A DNA stretch of 64,000 bases, from the NCBI GenBank assembly GCA_038496675.1, contig CM076668.1, positions 1,489,599 to 1,553,598 on the forward strand, given 5' to 3'. Shown one piece after another: positions 12,563-39,518 of the stretch. A program made the position numbers and the translations under genes. Positions within the stretch are counted from its first letter, which is position 1. Each line of letters opens with the position of its first letter. The notes under the pieces are model-generated. The model ran no database searches. It was not told the origin of the DNA and worked only from the letters and a program-made list of their open reading frames with translations. The stretch comes from Rachycentron canadum (lineage: Eukaryota; Chordata; Actinopteri; Carangiformes; Rachycentridae).

Positions 12563-15217
12563 CACACATAGACGCAGCAGAGTTCCCTCCTGTACCCCAG
12601 CTTGTGCTCAAACCATCTTGCACAAACATATCAACATGTGACCTCATACACCCTGAGCTGACAGACTGGCTTTTCCCAGGCACGCACTGTTTATATGTGC
12701 AGGCTCCTCAAAGATAAGGGAACAGTCCAGCTACACCTCATTTTAAAAGCTAATAAGGTCTTGGCTCTCATGCCATTTGTGTACATTAGACAGTATTGAT
12801 GTGTATGTGAAACAAGGCTGGATTACCCACTGAGCAAACTGCCTCAAGGTACCCAAAATACCCAGGTTCACTGCATGTCAGTTGGTGATCAACTGAAAAT
12901 CAAGTCCAACTGAACACAAATACAGTGTAATTAAGCCGCTTTGTGCTAATTGCTGTGTGCACGGTGCTTGGTGGGGAAAATGGTAGATACAGTATAAAAG
13001 GCAAAGAGGCTAGAAGTTCAAGAGTAGGGACAGGCCAGCCATGGTGTTAGCCTCAATTGGCTTGGTGGACTTGTTTAGTATGCTTTTGTGCATAATTTGT
13101 CTCAACTCTTATGCAATTGTTTGAATTGTATCTTGCCAAGTGGGGGTGAATGATGGCACTGGTCAGCTTGTTGGCCTGTCTAAGACTTGCAAAATAGCCT
13201 GTCTGCTTCTTTGGAGACTGAAGATATCTTTGAATATTCCACATTGTAGCCAGAGGATTAAAGCTAATTGTTTTTTTTTTTTGTTTTTTTTTTCTAGCAT
13301 GACTGTCAGGGCTAAATGTCAGTTTTGCTTGTAAAATATTGAACTATTTCTTTAATACATACAGCAAGAAATCCCAGTCTACTGATTTAATCTCACAAGA
13401 ATAAGCAGCACACAAACATTCAACCCTACTATCAACCTTTAATAAGAATTCTTTTGACAAATTGTGAGGACATCGGTTAAGTGATTTACAATACCCACTG
13501 TAATGTCCCTACGATTGAAACAAGATGTAATGAATTTTAGCAGGACAGGTATTTTCCACCACCCCTGCCTGTCAACAAAGCTACTCTGGCCAAGAATCCT
13601 CATCCAAGGTCAAGTTTACCCAAGATACTGCAACACAATACCTTCATAAAACTGCCATCACACTGAACAGCAACTGAATACAATAGGCACAAGGCCCCCG
13701 CTCACCCACCCTCAGTTCACATACCTCCACTTTCCAGCCAACACTTTGATGCTATCATCTTCCTGCTGAGCAGATGGTTTTCCAAGACTCTGAAGCATCA
13801 TCCCATTTGTGCTATTACTCAGTTCATACAACAACAGAAAACTATCTTCCTTTTCCACACCTTACAGTCTCCCACCTCCCAATCCCCCCACCTTGTGGTC
13901 CTTTGTTCTGACTGCTGTGTTCCTGTTTTGACCATAAAGGCATGTAGAGGGAGAGGAAAAGACAATACGTTCAAGTATTGGCCCTCATGCAGACATCCAG
14001 GAGCCCAATTGGATGAGGATTTGCTGTGATGGAAAACGGAAGACCCCCTTCCCCTCACCCCTCCTTCCCATCCCCTCATTAACAAGTTAAAGTATTGTAT
14101 TCATGAGGTGAAGGGGTCACATGAGAGAAAGGGAAAGAAAGGTTCCATCATCTGGAATGCAAACTGGCGAAAGGCGAGAAGAAGGTGGGAGGGAAGGACC
14201 ATGGGAATGGAGGAGTAAATGATGGAAGAAGACGTGTATGAGGTGGTGCTATGCAGGAATGTTTTATCAGGGTGAGCCGGGTTAGGTGGAGTCGGGTCAT
14301 ACTTACTTGTGTCTTGTGTCTGGTGTTCTGCACAGGAGGTGTGAGTACTGTACTAAGACATTTATGTAACAAGATTAAACACTCAAAACCAAACTAAAGA
14401 GACCTGGAGGCTGCAAGGTTCAGTACACCCAGAGTTCATTATGGTTAAAATGGTTCATCTGATGAGCAAATTGCTTGGATTCATTCCAGCTCTGCCCTGT
14501 AGGTTGTGCTTGGTTTGGGCAACCAAGTCAAACAGCCACCAGGGGGCACATCAACAGCACTATATGTCTGAAAACCTCTGTGATGAAGGCAGCAATTCAA
14601 AGTCTCTAGGTCACTATAATGTACAGTCAGTTCGCCAGTGGTCATCAATACAGAGTGACTTGACACCAAACATGAAGTGTGGAAACTCTGTTGAGGTCAA
14701 CAAAAAAGCAGACAACACCATGCAACACACTGTACCAGCTCTCTCCTGCTGTAATTGCTCAATTCTCTGTCAGGAGGTGATGTGATGTTTCTGGGTGAAT
14801 ACTAGATGAAGAGAGTCTGAGCATGTGTCAGCCTGCAGAGAAAAATGTGTTTAGATCACACTCATTCTGATCCCGGTGAGATTCACCCGGAGAACAACCA
14901 CAAGCTATTTCCATTTCCATGTTTCCATGACTTTGTCTCTGAGACAGTTACATTTTTCTCTGTCATACCTACTCTCTGGTATGACATAAATGTGTGAACC
15001 CCGGAGTCTTGTTACAGATTCCACTCAGTCTTCTCCTCTGCCAAATGTAATCAGCCCACTTCTCTGTTTCCTCTAATGGACGTACTGTTAATCCATTTCA
15101 TAATAATAGAGACATTCCATCCCCTTTACCTTCCCTAAAATACCTCCATGCCAGAGCCTAACCTTCAACTACCCTGATTCTAACTCTTCAGTTTAACCAC
15201 ATCCTGACTGGAACGAC

Positions 15218-15252
15218 TAGATTTAGGTTACCTTTAAATAAACCTAAATCTA
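15218..15252. repeat. Short inverted repeat
   Basis: TAGATTTAGGTT and AACCTAAATCTA form perfect 12-bp arms around an 11-nt loop. The function is unknown, and it may be a chance structure in AT-rich DNA. Confidence 0.6.
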
Positions 15253-16011
15253 ATTATAACCTTATAGCTGCCCAATCCATTGTTTGACATCACTTATGAA
15301 TTATATATAGAATATACTGTGTAAACATGAAAGGTTTGGCTGGTAGTGACAAACCACAGACTCTGCAGTTTGCCTTGACTCTACAAAGTGTTTTAGCATC
15401 ATTGCTTTTTACAGGAACCCTTACCACTCTCACAGACTTTGTTTCCAGCGACAGCAGGCAGCTGTTGCCAATGAAAAGTCTCTGATAAACCAATTGCAAA
15501 CCACAGCAGAAAAAGTTAGCATCTGGCTAATGAACATAGTGGAGCATTTGGCAGTTGGTGGAGAAAAAAAACAATGGTTCCTTTGACATTTGATCATGAA
15601 GTCAACTGGGCACTGCCACATTGCTCTTAATAAAAGGTATTACTCACATTTTTACATCTTTGTTAGGGTATTTTGGCCTAATCAAGATGATAATGCTACA
15701 AAAGCACATCTCCGTGTACATCTAGCTGTGCTGTAATCTGTGCTGACTTTCTGGCAGATCCCTTCATTCCATATTTACTATATCTCCACCAAACCTACTG
15801 TTACTGTTACTGACCTAGCATACAACCTGTATATTGTGATGGTAACATCAGTATGCGTATTAGTATTATTTTACTATCAGGGAAGAACGTTTTTTTTCTT
15901 TGTAATTACTTTGACCTTTAATATATATAAATATATTTTCATCTAGGTATTCTTCTTGCTACCTGTACTTTGAAACACACATTAACAGTCATTATGTTCT
16001 CTTCTCCACAG

Positions 16012-16878
16012 GATGAAGTGAAGATTCCCTCAAAACTCAGCATCTCTAAATCAATGAAGGTCTCTGAGTCTGTGTCAGGAAGTAGAGGAGGTAGCTTGCT
16101 AGAGCTTAAGGAAGGTGTGGAAGAGCCTGGAGAGGAGGGAGGAGAAGGAGAGAAGGAAGACAAACCCCATGTAGACCTCTCATCAGATGAGGAGGGGGTG
16201 GAGATTGAGGAAACGATTGAAGAGTCTCGCGCTGAACGCATCAAGCGCAGTAGTCTGCAGCGTGTACAAACCCTGAAGACAGTCTTCTCAAAGGAGAAAA
16301 TGGATAAGACCAGGGCAAAGACCAAACAGAACCTGGAGAAGACCAAACAAAAAACCAGGGAGAACCTGGAGAAGACCAAACAAAAAACCAGAGAGAACCT
16401 AGAAAAGACCAAGCAGAAAACCAAGGAAAACTTAGAGAGGACTAGGGAGAACTTGGAGAAGACACGTCACAACATTGAGAAGAAGATGGGAAAGCTTGGA
16501 ACACGCATGAGCGTCAACCCTGAGCGCAAGCAGAAGATGCAGACCTCCCGTGACAAGATGAAGAAGGCCTTCACACCAGACCACGTTGTTTATGCCCGGT
16601 CCAAGACTGCCGTATACAAGGTGCCCCCCTTCACCTTCCATGTCAAGAAAGTCCGCGAGGGTGCCATTGAGGTGGTGCAAGGCACAGAGATGGTGGAAGT
16701 GTCCCAGGAAGGTGACCCCTTCAGCGGGGTGGATGGGGAAGTTGAGGAGGGCGGAGTGGAAGTTGAGATGGAGATGATGAATGGAGGAGGAGATGAAGAA
16801 GAGGCTGAGGAGGATGAAGAGGAGGACAGCCATGATGCCTTGGAGGAGAATGAAGACAGAGATAGAGACAGTGATTAG
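16012..16878 (+). CDS. cavin1: Caveolae-associated protein 1 (cavin-1/PTRF), terminal coding exon
   Basis: Cavin-1 coats and stabilises caveolae at the plasma membrane together with caveolin. This exon starts after CTTCTCCACAG and encodes the C-terminal 288 residues, opening DEVKIPSKLSISKS, which matches the human exon-2 start. It then has an acidic stretch, LSSDEEGVEIEETIEESRAE, and a basic RIKRSS motif. From about 16,306 come repeated 11-residue units of the form KTKQKTRENLE (at least four, plus partial units). The conserved block FTPDHVVYARSKTAVYKVPP follows, and then a very acidic Glu/Asp tail ending DRDRDSD. The exon is longer than the human equivalent because of the extra repeats and the tail. 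The N-terminal coiled-coil exon is not in the window, so this entry is partial. Whether it is the a or b teleost paralogue cannot be told. Confidence 0.93.
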   Translation, partial: DEVKIPSKLSISKSMKVSESVSGSRGGSLLELKEGVEEPGEEGGEGEKEDKPHVDLSSDEEGVEIEETIEESRAERIKRSSLQRVQTLKTVFSKEKMDKTRAKTKQNLEKTKQKTRENLEKTKQKTRENLEKTKQKTKENLERTRENLEKTRHNIEKKMGKLGTRMSVNPERKQKMQTSRDKMKKAFTPDHVVYARSKTAVYKVPPFTFHVKKVREGAIEVVQGTEMVEVSQEGDPFSGVDGEVEEGGVEVEMEMMNGGGDEEEAEEDEEEDSHDALEENEDRDRDSD

Positions 16879-16950
16879 ACATAGAAAGAGGGATTTGCCA
16901 AGATCCTGACAAAATCCTTGGCATCAACCTTGAGTGTTCTGTAAAAACTC

Positions 16951-16956
16951 AATAAA
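16951..16956 (+). terminator. Candidate polyadenylation signal of cavin1
   Basis: An AATAAA hexamer 73 bp after the cavin1 stop codon. A second AATAAA lies near 17,244, so a longer 3' UTR is possible. Confidence 0.5.
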
Positions 16957-16999
16957 TTGTGGGGATCGAGAAGATTGCAAAGAAGTAATTACAGTTGAT

Positions 17000-19900
17000 A
17001 ACAAGTTGGGTCCTATTTTTATTATTTGGCCATTATTCCTATCAGTTATAATAACTTTGTATTCACCAAAGTAATTGTTGAGATCTGGAAGCATGGCAAC
17101 ATTGCTACAAATCTATCCAGATTATCCAGTTATAATCCTAAAACCCAAATTATACATACCATTCACCCAGATACTCTACTTGAATACTCAACATGACTCA
17201 AAATGTGTTTTGTTGTTAATAGAGCAATTTGTGACATAAAGGCAATAAATGACACATTGTTGTTGTCATATACAGAAAAGAAAAAGAAAGGAAAAAAAGT
17301 TCTTTTTCCATTTTAAAAGAAATACATCTAAGTTTTGTCAGAGCAGACTGGTCCTACACTTGGAAGCTATATTTGCAGATTTTGAATAGCCTGTTTACAG
17401 TTTTTGCATATTTCAGCTCATTGTCTTTGGGTTTCATTCCCCAGTCGCTCTCTTCAACCTTCTTTCCAGCTCTTTCCAGCAAAAAGCTCTTATAAACCAA
17501 TTGTACACTACCTGCCCAGCACCAAACAGCTGACAGAGATAAAGTTAAGTGTTAAGCAGCCAAAAGGGGCAGGTGGAGGCATTGGTGGAGACCAAAACAG
17601 AGCTAAAAGGAGAGTAAATATTGAAGTGACTGTGTCTGCTTCATGTGTAAATAGAGTGTTTGCTAACACATTCACCATATCAACTCTATGAGTCAGTGCT
17701 GTGTTTAAAGCTTGTTGTGCTTTTAAGTGGGCAAAAATGACCAAAGGGCAAAGCTAGGGCCAAGTATATTCTTTTTAGTATTCTTGTTTAAATAAACTGT
17801 TCACATTGCACAGAAGTGGTAGGATCATGTCAGTGCCTTGTATAGCATCCCCTGCAGTATTATCTGACCATGGGTTTCCATATTCCCTGGCCTCAACAGT
17901 TAACTTGGTCAAGACAATGTCATGATTATCAATATTATTACCAATGATGGCCAAAAGTACAAAAATAAGACCCAGGTTGGAAAAAAAAAAGTTCATTTAA
18001 CAATCTTCCCATATTTGCTAAAGCACTTCAGAGGTTGTTTAGAGTCTCTTTGTGTTTAGGGTGTAGATGATTACTAAAATTGAAAGGAGAAGATGAAATG
18101 AGGAAGTGGAAATAACTCATGAGTGATCACATAAGAGCTCATTAGGAGGGGACACCAGTATTCCCTTTGCAAGAAAATATAACGTGTCAGCATTTCATTT
18201 CTTGTTTAATTTTTTTAAAAAAAATCAAGACACTAACCACTTGCAACTGGTGGAAAGAGTCTATGGAAGTGTATCCTGTCCATTGAATTCAGGTCTGCTC
18301 TTTTGGCCAAATTATTGACAAACACGCTGAGAACATTTTCATGCTTATCTAGACATCTATGTACTTCTTTGTTAAATGTCACATATAAAACTAGTGTTTC
18401 CAACCCCCTCATTGTTGAGCTGTTGAAAAGCAAAGTGTTCTGTTGTCATTTTTCATGAGTTCACAGTTAAGTATTTGTGAATGATTTTGTATGTAACCAC
18501 ACATTACACTAGGCTGACGTCATCTCTTTTTCATTACTGATAGACTGTAACCCAATCACTTTCTTTTCAACGCACCTTGTTTCATGCAGTACTCTTATAT
18601 CTAACATATTTCTGCCAGTTTTCCTAAAGAACAATCCGCATCCATGTAAATGAAGGTCAGCAAAGCATAAGATAGCGACAACTAATCCTTAGGTCCATTA
18701 CATTTCATGTTGATTATTTTCTCATGCAAAGTTTTCTTCTCTTCTTAGCAACCTCTTTTGTGTTATTTAAAGATGTGTTTCATAAATAAACTGATAAGGA
18801 CCAATACTTCAAGCAAATCTTTCAAATCTCTGTTAAACCAGTTTGGACTCTGTGAACTTTTAGGACCTGTCTGTTCCCAGGACTTAAGTATGTGTCACTG
18901 CTATGGTCTAACACTGACCCCTAGTGTTCAGTCATCTCACTATGATTTTTCTGTTCCAGATTAAAGGTGCATTCAGCAGAGTTTCCAGCTGGTCTCTTTC
19001 AAATGACAAATCCATTTCAGTATTTTCCACATAGGTTTACTCAATTGTCCACATTGACTTGTTTGTAATGAGACGTAAAAGGTGTTTTATAGCTTCACCT
19101 CGATTGGTGGTATTTTATGAGTGCCTGTCAAGAGTAAATTTAATATGAATGTTTTTCATTTCATGTTCTGCTCTGACTGAATTTCTTGTAACATATTCAA
19201 GATAAACTTTAATCCACTGATTGATTTTCCAAACTAATCCTTGTCTGGGGCTGGAGCCTATGTTGGCATACTTTGGACTGAAGGAGCGTACACCCAATCT
19301 ATCAAAGGGCTAATACAAAGACAAGACAAAATGTTCAATCCAAACAATCCAAATTCAGCTGTTGCAAAAGTTTGTCATGTTGCCATAGTATTTGTACTGT
19401 CAAAGTGTAGTTTTTATCTCAAACAAATCACAGTTTTATTTGTGTTCATTTTTTCTATAAAATGTGAATCACTGCCAATGCTTATCACAATGCATTTTGC
19501 ATTTATTCGCCTGCACTTCTGCATTTAAAACAGCTTTTTTTTTTTTTTTTTGGGCCAAATAATTCTGAGGTTTGCACAGATTTCACGGTGCAACAAGCAA
19601 CACTGGCGCTCCTACATGTTGGCAAGGATTAAAAAATTATTCCATCTTTTTTTGATGCACAGTTATGGTAGAGAGTTTTGGTGGTTTACGGTTCAGTCCT
19701 TCAAAGCGGATCAATAAAGCCATGTTTGTCAAAGCAGAAACAATATGCAGCTATGCTCAATGAAACACAAAATGTAGTTCACACTTAACTGTTGCCTTGC
19801 TTTTGTTTTGTCATTAACTGATTCTGTATAATGTTTCATCTTTCATTTAACCACTAATGATTTAATTAATAAAAAAAACTATTTGGTTCACACCAACCAT

Positions 19901-20290
19901 GTCTTTATTTGATGTTTGCAGGAAAAGAGAAGAACTGGACATTAAAAAATAAAAAATAAAAAATTCAAAAAATCTGTTGATGACACAACATATGTGCAAT
20001 ATGGCACGTGACTTCAGTTTTGTCATCGTTGTCATTTTGACTAATAGCAAACTAATAGCAGACTGAACGCCACTAGCAGCATAAGAGCACTACTACAGTT
20101 TTGCTGAGCAGTCATGTAGCGACATACAAAAGCATACATTAAATTAATTCAGAAAATGGAATAGAATTGAAGGAGGGAAAAAAAAAACTATTTAAAATAT
20201 GTTTTAAACGCTTAATATTAACAATGCTAAATGTCCCATCCTCTTTCACCCATACCATATTAATGCCTGTCTACGTGCGTTCAATAGATT
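17000..20290. other. Spacer between cavin1 and stat5
   Basis: No exon is recognised. It contains one copy of the dispersed repeat family, several A/T homopolymers (17,982; 19,533) and otherwise AT-rich sequence. In human the interval between CAVIN1 and STAT5 contains STAT3; no stat3 coding sequence is visible here. Confidence 0.6.
17480..17770. repeat. Dispersed repeat fragment (copy 2 of a local family)
   Basis: It contains ACTACCTGCCCAGCACCAAA, GGTGGAGACCAAAACAGAGC and AAAAGGAGAGTAAATATTGA. These align by eye with ACTACCTGCTCAGCAGCAAA, GAGACCAAAAACAGCTAAAA and GAGTTAATGTTGGACTGAGA at 35.6-35.8 kb. It is non-coding, the class is unknown and the edges are approximate. Confidence 0.5.
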
Positions 20291-20329
20291 CTTCATGTAA
20301 ACACGACCACACACAGATCTGTGCTTTTG

Positions 20330-20950
20330 ACACACAGCTGGGCGCGGGCTGGAGGTGGGGCCCTTAGCGGAAATGGAAGGGCTGGGAGGGCTGCAACAAG
20401 TTGTCTGAAGTTAGCATGGACGTGACCGGATATGGAGTGTTTCTGCGCACACGTTGAAATTATTGCCACAATTTTGGGCGAAAAGAACAACAATATTCGA
20501 AGACATGTTAACCGTGTAGTCTATTGCATACGGAGAAACTGCGATAAACAACCGCGTTTTTTTTTTTAAATTATAACATATATCAGTATGGTTTGATGAG
20601 GCTTTTAATTTGAAACCAAAAGCTGCTGCTAATGTTGGATTATGACCTGATAACAGCAACAGCTGCTTTACCAGAAACCAGAGAGCGTTAAAGGAGTTGG
20701 CGATGTGACATGCACGTCAACTAACCTGTTAGTTGTGTGTGTTTGTGTGTCTGTGTTTGTATGTGCTGCCTGCTCCTACCCATGGTGTTGCGGTAAGGTG
20801 TGCTACAGTCTCTTAAAAGGTGAGTTAAGGACGTGGCTGTTAACCACTTGTAGAGCGTGAAAGTTAAGTTGTAGCGTCTAAGCGCTCCTTACGACGCTAG
20901 CTTCTAGGATAGCTCCCCTCCGCTAGCTAGCTAGCTAACGCTGCACTGTC
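20330..20950 (+). promoter_or_regulatory. Probable stat5 promoter and leader-exon region
   Basis: Base composition shifts from AT-rich to GC-richer with CpGs (for example GGGCGCGGGCTGGAGGTGGG near 20,340 and CGGTAAGG near 20,790), just upstream of stat5. A good splice donor, AAAAG|GTGAGTT, lies at 20,819/20,820 and could end a non-coding first exon. No TATA box is convincing. The transcription start is inferred, not seen. Confidence 0.35.
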
Positions 20951-21497
20951 TTGCCCCAGCAAAGTAATACGCGTAAATTCCCCATCCTCCTACTCAGCAT
21001 TTGTAAATATGCTCATCAGAAGTCACTGGACGCCATTTGCAAGTTCTTCCATATAGTCCTCGTTAACCAAGGAGCCAATCTCACAGTGCAGTAACGTTAG
21101 CGGGCTAAGCTATATCTCAAAGTTGCTGGGAGTTCAAGCTTCCTTGCTGTAAGACCGATGCGTTCCGCTCTGTTGTGGAGACTGAATGAACCGCGACAGG
21201 TTCGACATGGTCAGCTCTTAATATGACTTTTAACGGCAAAGCTAAGCGGTGTGCTTTTCAAATTAATTATGTTTTTGAACCCATAGTTTGTTTACTCCGT
21301 AGCTACTAAGCAATTTTATATTTAAATGTGGTAAATTCAACCACTGGAGGAGGAAGATGGTGCTGTTTACTGTAATTAAGTACATGGACAGATAACGATT
21401 GTAACAATGTGATCATTTTAAAGAGAAGAATTGCTGTAAAAAAGGTGGATCAGTTCTAAATTAATTCAAAAACATCTCCTTTTTGTGTCAGTTTTTT

Positions 21498-21698
21498 AGA
21501 TGGAAGAGGAGGACTCTGACAAATGATCTGAAGCTGCATTGTGGGAAGTGTAGTCTCTTTGCCATGGTGAATCAGGAGCAGTTTTGGAAGCATTTCAGGA
21601 TTTTGTCAGGATTGTAGCTGTAGGAAGTTATCTGAAGTGATCCAAAGAGATCAGTAGGAACATTTGCATCCCATTGGGACAACTCAGCACGTGGGCAG
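21498..21698 (+). other. Candidate stat5 non-coding leader exon
   Basis: It is bounded by a plausible acceptor (TCAGTTTTTTAG) and donor (GTGGGCAG|GTATTG), and sits 100 bp before the coding start exon. It contains short upstream ATG frames that end quickly. STAT5 genes normally have 5' non-coding exons, but this specific one is only a splice-site prediction. Confidence 0.25.
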
Positions 21699-21801
21699 GT
21701 ATTGGTATTTGTTTTTTGACAACCTCTGACAACAATTCCTGTTCCCTCTTCCTCATCCTGTCCCTACTTACTTTAACTCCTCCCGATTCCACAGGAGCAC
21801 C

Positions 21802-36882
<15,081 letters not shown>

Positions 36883-37079
36883 ATGTGAAATATGAAACCT
36901 GCTGCTTGCCTTCAGGTCCTCTGCATCTTATCAGCAACACACGCACCTGTAATACTGTCCGGACTGCAGCCAGGGCTAGACATTTCCTGTTTTTATCAGT
37001 CCCACTGGCCACATTACAAGTCACCATTCATCCTCAGCTTTAGCGGTCCACAAGAGTTTTGGAAGAGAACAGATCTGGC

Positions 37080-37085
37080 AATAAA
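37080..37085 (+). terminator. Candidate polyadenylation signal of stat5
   Basis: AATAAA about 200 bp after the stat5 stop codon. More distal AATAAA hexamers at about 41,244 and 41,621 could serve a much longer 3' UTR. Confidence 0.4.
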
Positions 37086-39112
37086 AAGCCGTCTAAGTGT
37101 CTCTGTAAAGATGGTAAACACGCTTTGAAGAGTTAGTGTTATGCGCATGCTGACAGAGGCTGGTGTTGATGTCCTCTGCCACTTCTCAGAGTTTCTCGGA
37201 GCAGTCATGTGGAGCTGGTTCAGGACAAATCATTGAACTACAGTCACTTTTTATGTAAAGCTTTGCATTCATATGTGCCTGATTAGCTTTTAGCCGACAG
37301 CACAAGACTTATCTAATTTCCATGTACACAGCTAACACTGATTAATGATCATAATGCGACTAAATCCTGGCAAATCTGTTCTTTTTTCTTTTTTTTTGAC
37401 TGCGTAAGTCAATAGTTTTTAGTATTATAATGAAAATTCTTTAGTGTTTAAGTAAGACTATGTAACTTTTGCCACTTTGAAAACCACAAGTATTTACAGA
37501 ATGATGGCACATTGAATTTCCCTTCACTTCCACATTTTCAGTTGAGTTAGGGTTAGGATTAGACATGTATAAACCTGTGCTGTCAGAAACAAAATGAAAT
37601 GATTTCCTAAACCGCACAACAAATTTAGTCTAAAATCAGCTGCTGTGTCCTGTAGAAACCATCCAACACCAATAGACCTCAGTGAAAGTTTGTGGATAGT
37701 GTGTTACTGTTGATCTGACACTGAATAGATAATGTACACATTGATGCACCAACAGGTGCCAGTAAAGCTTTTGTTTGGTCAACAAAAAACTAAATCATAT
37801 GAGCAACTCCCTCCTTGTGCCGATTTTAAGGAAACAGTTACTAATGTACAGGTCAGAAGTTTAACTATATGATTTACATTTATATTGAAAGTAGAGTGTG
37901 ATATATTATTTTGTGATCAAATACACTGTCCATGGTTTCAGTGATGTTTCTGAAATTAACTGAACTGTTAAATCACAAAGCTATAACCATTTTCCATAAT
38001 TACCATATTTACTGAGAATAATTAATGTTTGGCGGTATCATGTTAGGTAGGTTGTGATCTTAATCATCATTACTTCCACTCAGCAGTCAGCTTCAGCTCA
38101 GTGTGCAGTTTTGGCTGAAACTGTTGTAAACGGAAGCTAAATCCAGTCCAGCACACAGCAATATTTATTTTAGCATCGCTAATGTTAGTCACGATAAGCT
38201 ACTGGCCAAACCAGACCAAGTGAGACTGCAGCAGTAAATCCCAGACTGTAGTCAATTGGACTGCTTCTAAATTCAACGTTTTATGAGAACGTGATTTGTT
38301 TCATTTGAAAGGTTACATAGTCTGACTTTAACTACTGAGAATGGGATTTTAAATCTTTGCCTGATATAATTTTGTATAATATTTTTAATGAATTGCTTCT
38401 ATTGCAGCTGTTCTGAGGTTCTTAGAACTGACATCCAGCAAAATGATCAAACCATCTCAGGCGGTCTCACAAAGTCACTAACTGATTATTGGTTGTCTCG
38501 TTGTCCGATTGACAGAGTTGCAACAATGTGATCTGTCAAAGGGTAAACTAATGAGCGTGTCAGAACATGTGTCTGTGCCTCAGCTTACCAAACACAGACG
38601 TTGTAGTCTGTAGTTAGTAAAAGCTCAGATCCTTGGTGAGTCTTTGTTCAAAGTTTTGGAGATTTGCTTTGGTCATTTTGATTTTATGGACTTTGAACAG
38701 ACACATGCGCACAGACTGTTAAACCAAGAGAACAGATCAGAAAATTTTATGTTCAGGTTGGTTAACATTTCCTGGAAAGAGCATGACACACACAGGGAAA
38801 CGAAATGTCATTTGTTATTTATGCTATTCTCTGTTACTTAAAGGTACAGATTCATCATCAGGAGGCTGTCAGAAAAAAATATAACACCTGTGATCATCAG
38901 CCAATCACAGAGTGGATATTAGACAACCTGTGTTGTTTCATTTATACATAATTTGTATGTGATCAAGTGCAGGTCAGTGGATGTATTTAGAGATATAACA
39001 ACAAAGAAGAAATGTACAACAGATAGCATGTAGGTAACAATAGTTAACTATGCGTTATCAGTCTAAGTGCAGCACACAGGATATTAAAGGGGTTTTTTTT
39101 GTTTGGGGGGGG

Positions 39113-39126
39113 CTGTCTCTTATACA
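39113..39126. other. Tn5/Nextera adapter remnant (artefact)
   Basis: The 14 bases CTGTCTCTTATACA immediately before the N run equal the start of the Tn5 mosaic-end adapter used in Nextera libraries. This is almost certainly untrimmed adapter and not genomic sequence. Confidence 0.85.
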
Positions 39127-39518
39127 NNNNNNNNNNNNNNNNNNNNNNNNNNNNNNNNNNNNNNNNNNNNNNNNNNNNNNNNNNNNNNNNNNNNNNNNNN
39201 NNNNNNNNNNNNNNNNNNNNNNNNNNNNNNNNNNNNNNNNNNNNNNNNNNNNNNNNNNNNNNNNNNNNNNNNNNNNNNNNNNNNNNNNNNNNNNNNNNNN
39301 NNNNNNNNNNNNNNNNNNNNNNNNNNNNNNNNNNNNNNNNNNNNNNNNNNNNNNNNNNNNNNNNNNNNNNNNNNNNNNNNNNNNNNNNNNNNNNNNNNNN
39401 NNNNNNNNNNNNNNNNNNNNNNNNNNNNNNNNNNNNNNNNNNNNNNNNNNNNNNNNNNNNNNNNNNNNNNNNNNNNNNNNNNNNNNNNNNNNNNNNNNNN
39501 NNNNNNNNNNNNNNNNNN
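39127..39518. other. Assembly gap (392 N)
   Basis: The gap is a run of N flanked by G homopolymers on both sides (8 G before the adapter remnant, 7 G after the gap). Open frames drawn across it are meaningless. Confidence 1.

Larger units (their letters stand above)
1..16011 (+). other. Presumed cavin1 intron 1 (5' part of gene outside window)
   Basis: No open reading frame in this stretch looks like a conserved vertebrate exon. Cavin1 in vertebrates has two coding exons, and only the second is found in this window. A first exon of the usual size would be a long, obvious open frame, and none is seen upstream, so I infer that the whole stretch is intron. An upstream intergenic spacer is not excluded if the splice partner lies elsewhere. 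Visible contents are microsatellites, a purine-rich tetranucleotide array, SINE-like fragments, a candidate MITE and a long perfect hairpin, each listed separately. The rest is unremarkable, moderately AT-rich DNA. Confidence 0.55.

Noticed and set aside
15939..16927. Several antisense and alternate-frame open frames over cavin1
   Set aside because: They are shadows of the real cavin1 exon, whose repeats and biased composition suppress stops in other frames.
17000..20290. Search for stat3 exons between cavin1 and stat5
   Set aside because: No SH2 (FLLRFS-like) or DNA-binding motifs are seen in any frame; all STAT motifs in the window belong to the single stat5 gene.
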